Source: an uncultured Bacilli bacterium (GTDB lineage: Bacteria; Bacillota_I; Bacilli_A; RF39; UBA660). From it: DNA of 9,471 nt. Within the stretch, counting starts at the first letter, position 1; each line of letters begins with the position of its first letter. Below, one piece after another: positions 6,035-9,471 of this stretch. The stretch spans positions 1 to 9,471 of the forward strand of contig CAJOQL010000036.1 in the NCBI GenBank assembly GCA_905236935.1. The letters are read 5' to 3'. The position numbers and the translations under genes are program-made. The notes beneath the pieces were generated by a model. It made no database searches and had not been told where the DNA came from. It saw only the letters and a program-made list of their open reading frames with translations.

Positions 6035-6691
6035 ATGAAAAAATATAATTTATATTATCCTTTAATATCATACATTTTGTTGTTAGTGTCTATTATTTTT
6101 TCCCAGAAGCACATATATATTGCTCCCAATTTAAATATAAGTGCTAGCCTATTAATTTATCCTTTAACATTTCTATTTATGGTAATTACTTATAAAAAAT
6201 TATCTATTAAATATGTAAAGCAAAATATTTACGTAAATTTTATCTTACTCTTATTATTTTATTTTTTAGTTTCAATTTTAAACTCACTAGATAGTATTAT
6301 ATCTACTGAACTTATTAGTGATAATTTAAGAAATATTTTTACTCCTAATAGTTTTACATTATTTTCAAAATTTTTTTATTATCCAGATTTAGCTAATTTA
6401 TTAAGTTTTAGCGTTATATATTTTATTTCACATTTTATTTTTATTACTATTTATGAAGTAATAGAAGGTTATTCTAATTACTTGCTTGCTTTTATTCTTT
6501 CAATCCTAATTGGATTTATATTAGATCAACTATTATACGTTCCATTATCTAATATTCCAAGATTATTAGATGGTACTCTAATATATCAAGAACTAATTAG
6601 ATTAATGACTGCAAACTTTATAATTGTAATTTTCTCTTCTGTTATAATGTTAATCGTATATATAGTTGCATATAAAAAGATGAATAAGTAA
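6035..6691 (+). CDS. Six-helix integral membrane protein, possibly a divergent YhhQ/VUT-family transporter
   Basis: 218 residues, the only plus-strand gene here. The start is the ATG at 6035, chosen over an in-frame GTG at 6026 because that GTG is inside the ribosome site AAGGTGG (6023-6029), 5 nt before the ATG. About six transmembrane helices are visible (near residues 8-22, 35-53, 65-82, 119-140, 146-166 and 192-212), and the chain is rich in Ile, Leu, Phe and Tyr. ISASLLIYPLTFLFMVI resembles the membrane signature of the queuosine-precursor/vitamin uptake (VUT, YhhQ) family, but the acidic motif that usually follows (D..NE.YG) is absent. FILDQLLYVPLSNI late in the chain is also reminiscent of that fold. 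The family call is weak; membrane location is secure. It converges on pnp. Confidence 0.7.
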   Translation: MKKYNLYYPLISYILLLVSIIFSQKHIYIAPNLNISASLLIYPLTFLFMVITYKKLSIKYVKQNIYVNFILLLLFYFLVSILNSLDSIISTELISDNLRNIFTPNSFTLFSKFFYYPDLANLLSFSVIYFISHFIFITIYEVIEGYSNYLLAFILSILIGFILDQLLYVPLSNIPRLLDGTLIYQELIRLMTANFIIVIFSSVIMLIVYIVAYKKMNK

Positions 6692-6723
6692 TATTTTTTC
6701 TATTTTACTAATTCATCTTTTTT
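6674..6723. terminator. Bidirectional terminator between the convergent membrane gene and pnp
   Basis: An 18-position stem with one mismatch pairs 6674-6691 with 6705-6722 around a 13-nt loop. On the plus strand the right arm ends in TTTTTT; on the minus strand the matching arm ends in TTTTT. The left arm encodes the last five codons and stop of the plus-strand gene, and the right arm ends 3 nt before the pnp stop, so one element serves both genes. Confidence 0.85.
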
Positions 6724-6725
6724 AA

Positions 6726-8921
6726 TTAGTCTTCTTTATTTTTTCTTCTTCTAGGTTTTTCAATGGTTTCTTTAACTTCATTTGATGCTTCTTTTTTTGG
6801 TGATTTAGGTAAAGCTTCTTTTCTAGATAAGTTTAATCTTCCTTTATTATCATACCCTAAAGATTTCACTACTATTTCATCTCCAACTTTAACTACATCA
6901 CTTGGTTTATTTACACGTTCATTTGCAAGTTGAGATACATGTACTAATCCTTCACAACCATCCCAAAGTGATACAAAGCATCCAAAATCTTCAACTTTAG
7001 TTACTTTACCAGTATATACCTTGCCATCTTCTACTTCTCTAGTAATATTTTCAATTCTTTCGATTGTTTTTCTAATAACTTCCTTATCAGTATGATAAAC
7101 AATAACTTTACCATCATCTTGTAAATCTACTTTAACAGCATCTTTGTCACTAACTGTTTTAACGCCATCTGGAGAACACTCTAAAATTATTTTAGTAATC
7201 ATTTCACCACCACGACCAATAACATCTTTAATCTTCTCTGGATTAATGTTAATGGTTTCAATTTTTGGAGCGTATGGTGATAATTCTTTTCGAGGTTCCT
7301 CAATAACTGTTGCCATTAAATCTAATATTTCCATACGGGCTTTTTTAGCTTGTGCTAAAGCTTCTTTTAATATAGATTTAGTTACTCCTTTTATTTTAAT
7401 ATCCATTTGAAGAGCGGTAATTCCTTTTCTAGTTCCAGCAACTTTAAAGTCCATATCTCCCATATGATCTTCAATACCTTGAATATCTGTTAAGATTGTA
7501 TATTTTTTTCCTTTAGTAATTAATCCCATTGCTATACCAGCAACTGGTGCTTTAATAGGAACTCCAGCAGCCATTAAACTTAAACATCCAGCACAAATAC
7601 TTGCTTGTGATGATGAACCATTACTTTCTAATATCTCAGATACAACTCTAATAGTATATGGGAATTCATCTTCAGATGGAATAACTTGTAAAAGTGCTCT
7701 TTCACCTAAAGCACCATGACCTATTTCTCTTCTACCAGGTGCACCATATCTACCAGTTTCTCCTACACTAAAGTTAGGAAAATTATAGTGTAGCATAAAT
7801 CTTTTTGTATCTTCAAGTCCAAGACCATCTAATATTTGATGTTCTCCTATAGCACCTAATGTTGTAGTTGCAAGTGCTTGAGTTTGTCCCCTTGTAAATA
7901 CCGCAGATCCATGAGTTCTTGGAAGTAAGTCTATGTAAGCTGATAATGGTCTTATTTCATCAACTTTTCTTCCATCAGGTCTTACTTTCTTATTAGTTAT
8001 TAAATCTCTAACAACTTCACCTTCTATTGAATCAACAATTTTTTTAGTTATTTTGGGAATATTTTCATCATCAGGATATTCCTCTGTAAAGTGAGCAATA
8101 GTATTTTCTTTTACTTCATCTATTTTAGCATAAGATGCAAGTTTGTCTTTAATTTGAACTGCTGCAAGCATATCATCTTCAGCATAATTTTTAACTTCTT
8201 TTTCAAAGTTGGCATCTATACTAGCAAGTTCTATAGTAGCTTTAGGTACGCCTACAACCTCAATAATACTTTCTTGGAATTCACATAACATTTTTACATG
8301 TTTTTGTCCAAACATTAAAGCTTCTAACATATCAGCTTCACTGGCTTCATGAGCGCCAGCTTCGATCATGCAGATATCCTCTTTTGTTCCAGCAACTGTA
8401 ACTGTAAGTTCACAATTATCTAATTGTTCTGCTGTAGGATTTATAATATATTCTTTACCAATTTTACCTACTACTACTCCAGCAACTGGACCATCAAAAG
8501 GAATTTTAGATATTCCAAGGGCTAATGAAGATCCAAATAGTGCAGTCATTTCTGGACTATTATTAGGATCTACTGATAAAACAGTATTAATTACTTGAAC
8601 TTCATTTCTAAAATTTTCATCAAACATTGGTCTAATAGGTCTATCAATTTGTCTAGCAGCTAAAGTTGCAGAATCGGTTGGACGACCTTCTCTTTTAATA
8701 AATCCACCTGGAATTTTGCCTACTGAATATAATTTTTCATTATATACTACAGTAAGTGGGAAAAAATCTCCAGTTCCAACTGTATCACTCATTACTGCAG
8801 CAGATAAAATAACAGTATCACCATATCTAACTAATACTGAGCCATGAGCTTGTTTGGCAAGTTCTCCTGTTTCAACTATTAATTCTCTTCCTAAAAAATT
8901 GTATTTAAACTCTTTCTTCAT
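6726..8921 (-). CDS. pnp: Polyribonucleotide nucleotidyltransferase (PNPase)
   Basis: 731-residue 3'-to-5' phosphorolytic exoribonuclease that degrades mRNA to nucleoside diphosphates and acts in the degradosome, in Firmicutes together with RNase Y. In order: the first RNase PH domain (about 10-140, with [20 protein letters not shown] and EGRP), the helical domain (150-300), the second RNase PH domain (about 315-545) with [20 protein letters not shown] carrying the active-site acids Asp485 and Asp491, a KH domain (about 554-615, GxxG loop GRGG at 569-572), an S1 domain (about 633-700, [13 protein letters not shown] and GLVHVSQL), and a basic Lys/Arg-rich tail. GGAAGG (8928-8933) lies 6 nt before the ATG. 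It follows rpsO, the conserved order, and is probably expressed by read-through of the terminator between them, since no separate promoter is evident. Confidence 0.98.
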   Translation of the reverse strand: MKKEFKYNFLGRELIVETGELAKQAHGSVLVRYGDTVILSAAVMSDTVGTGDFFPLTVVYNEKLYSVGKIPGGFIKREGRPTDSATLAARQIDRPIRPMFDENFRNEVQVINTVLSVDPNNSPEMTALFGSSLALGISKIPFDGPVAGVVVGKIGKEYIINPTAEQLDNCELTVTVAGTKEDICMIEAGAHEASEADMLEALMFGQKHVKMLCEFQESIIEVVGVPKATIELASIDANFEKEVKNYAEDDMLAAVQIKDKLASYAKIDEVKENTIAHFTEEYPDDENIPKITKKIVDSIEGEVVRDLITNKKVRPDGRKVDEIRPLSAYIDLLPRTHGSAVFTRGQTQALATTTLGAIGEHQILDGLGLEDTKRFMLHYNFPNFSVGETGRYGAPGRREIGHGALGERALLQVIPSEDEFPYTIRVVSEILESNGSSSQASICAGCLSLMAAGVPIKAPVAGIAMGLITKGKKYTILTDIQGIEDHMGDMDFKVAGTRKGITALQMDIKIKGVTKSILKEALAQAKKARMEILDLMATVIEEPRKELSPYAPKIETININPEKIKDVIGRGGEMITKIILECSPDGVKTVSDKDAVKVDLQDDGKVIVYHTDKEVIRKTIERIENITREVEDGKVYTGKVTKVEDFGCFVSLWDGCEGLVHVSQLANERVNKPSDVVKVGDEIVVKSLGYDNKGRLNLSRKEALPKSPKKEASNEVKETIEKPRRRKNKED

Positions 8922-8943
8922 ATTTTACCTTCCATTTTTCTAA

Positions 8944-8972
8944 ATAAAAAGACACTAAAAAACTTAAGTGCC
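8944..8972 (-). terminator. Partial terminator between rpsO and pnp
   Basis: On the minus strand GGCACT (8967-8972) pairs with AGTGTC (8951-8956) with one G-U and a 10-nt T-rich loop, followed by TTTTTATTT. It starts at the base after the rpsO TAG stop. The stem is modest and pnp lacks an obvious promoter, so it probably attenuates rather than stops transcription. It may also protect the rpsO 3' end after processing. Confidence 0.7.
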
Positions 8973-9242
8973 CTATTTTCTAATATTTAATTTTTCAATT
9001 ACTTCACGATATCTAACAACATCTTTTCTTTTTAAATAATCTAATAAACTACGTCTTTTACCAATCATTAAGAATAAACCTCTTTTTGAGTGATAATCAT
9101 GTTTATGATCTTTTAAATGTTCAGTTAAGTTATTAATTTCATCAGTAAGTACTGCTATTTGATAACCAGTATCACCAGTGTTTGTATTTCCACCAGTAAA
9201 TTCTTCTAATCTCTTAGCTTTTTGTTCTTTTGAAACAGCCAT
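8973..9242 (-). CDS. rpsO: Ribosomal protein S15
   Basis: 89 residues, the standard length of bacterial S15, the primary 16S rRNA-binding protein that organises the central domain of the 30S subunit. Family motifs are present: [35 protein letters not shown], whose core GYQIAVLT and [12 protein letters not shown] are diagnostic, then the C-terminal [34 protein letters not shown] (9250-9256) is 7 nt before the ATG. pnp follows directly. A structured leader upstream suggests S15 autoregulation. Confidence 0.98.
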   Translation of the reverse strand: MAVSKEQKAKRLEEFTGGNTNTGDTGYQIAVLTDEINNLTEHLKDHKHDYHSKRGLFLMIGKRRSLLDYLKRKDVVRYREVIEKLNIRK

Positions 9243-9249
9243 TTAAATT

Positions 9250-9313
9250 CCTCCTTCTCATAAATAATCGGTCTAATCCTAGAATGAAATCAGGAGATAA
9301 TTCATTCCAAGAC
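9250..9313 (-). promoter_or_regulatory. Structured rpsO leader, possible S15 autoregulatory element
   Basis: On the minus strand CTTGGAATGAA (9301-9311) pairs with TTCATTCTAGG (9278-9288) over 11 bp including two G-U pairs. The 12-nt loop contains CTCCT (9292-9296), which is complementary to AGGAG of the rpsO Shine-Dalgarno (9251-9255). Flanking GTC/GAC could extend the base. Such a hairpin with a loop-to-ribosome-site pseudoknot is reminiscent of the E. coli S15 leader. S15 binding is inference. Confidence 0.55.
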
Positions 9314-9332
9314 AAAACTTCTTATTAATTAT

Positions 9333-9338
9333 ATTATA
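9333..9338 (-). promoter_or_regulatory. Candidate -10 element for rpsO-pnp
   Basis: A perfect TATAAT on the minus strand lies about 90 nt before the rpsO ATG. The best -35 at 17 bp (TTTATT) is weak. It would start the transcript near 9326, just upstream of the predicted leader hairpin, which supports it. I see no confident gene between 9339 and the right edge. Confidence 0.5.
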
Positions 9339-9471
9339 AAGTCTTATTAAAATCAATAAAAATATGCTTACTTTATCATTCTTTCTGTTGTTATACAATA
9401 GATGTGAAACATTTCTATATATAAAAAAAGACTTAAGTCGTATAATTGTTTTAACGAAACCCAATTAGAAA

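Noticed and set aside
179..8921. Reassigned UGA (Trp) genetic code as in Mycoplasma
   Set aside because: Trp codons checked are TGG, and TGA is the stop of recA and of the 551-residue gene.
9423..9439. GACTTAAGTC palindrome followed by seven T on the minus strand, as a terminator for a gene beyond the right edge
   Set aside because: A perfect 10-bp palindrome leaves only a 3-bp stem with a TTAA loop, too weak to call. The short reading frame ending in TAA at 9451 cannot be assigned to any gene.
9279..9464. 61-codon minus-strand ORF upstream of rpsO
   Set aside because: It runs through the putative rpsO promoter and leader hairpin, has no clear ribosome site, and the translation resembles no family. 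It is probably chance in AT-rich DNA.
1..9471. CRISPR arrays, insertion sequences, tRNA genes, phage genes
   Set aside because: Reading both strands showed no spaced direct repeats, transposase-like ORFs, terminal inverted repeats or tRNA-like cloverleaf sequences.

Overview
The window (roughly 30% G+C) reads as a chromosomal segment of a low-GC Gram-positive bacterium of the Bacilli/Mollicutes-related radiation, probably a gut lineage of the RF39 or Erysipelotrichia type. The placement rests on the type-B (Bacillus-type) RNase P RNA, GpsB, the gene pairs rpsO-pnp and gpsB-rnpB, a rodZ/pgsA/recA/rny block as in Bacillus, a Firmicutes-type LexA box, and strong AT bias. TGG encodes Trp and TGA serves as a stop (recA and the 551-residue gene), so this is not a Mycoplasma/Spiroplasma with a reassigned UGA. 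The lineage name is inference.

Almost everything is on the minus strand, so transcription runs from high to low coordinates. First come rpsO (S15), with a structured leader that may be autoregulatory, a terminator, and pnp (PNPase). Next is an accessory island of about 3.4 kb (3316-6691): a plus-strand six-helix membrane protein that converges on pnp through a shared bidirectional terminator, and two minus-strand exported proteins. One of these is a 287-residue surface protein with a sortase-like SPKTG signal. The other is a 551-residue membrane-anchored multidomain protein whose C-terminal domain resembles an Amidase_3 cell-wall hydrolase without its zinc and catalytic residues.

The housekeeping block then resumes: a possible 32-codon ORF, gpsB, rnpB, a rodZ-like HTH/membrane protein, pgsA, a terminator, recA with its own LexA-regulated promoter, and the first 15 codons of a gene in the rny position with its own near-consensus promoter at the left edge. 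gpsB, rnpB, rodZ-like and pgsA appear to share one transcript from one strong promoter. The gpsB stop codon lies in the 5' strand of RNase P helix P1. The only ATG for the rodZ-like ORF is part of the conserved 3' core of RNase P RNA. Translation of that gene therefore must start at a GTG or, judging by Shine-Dalgarno spacing and family alignment, at an ATA codon.

Functionally the window joins envelope and cell-shape functions (GpsB, RodZ-like, PgsA, two exported proteins) with RNA metabolism (PNPase, RNase P RNA, probably RNase Y) and recombination/SOS (RecA). The most unusual items are the rnpB overlaps with both flanking genes, the apparent ATA start, the amidase-like pseudoenzyme domain, and the possible loop-to-Shine-Dalgarno pseudoknot ahead of rpsO.
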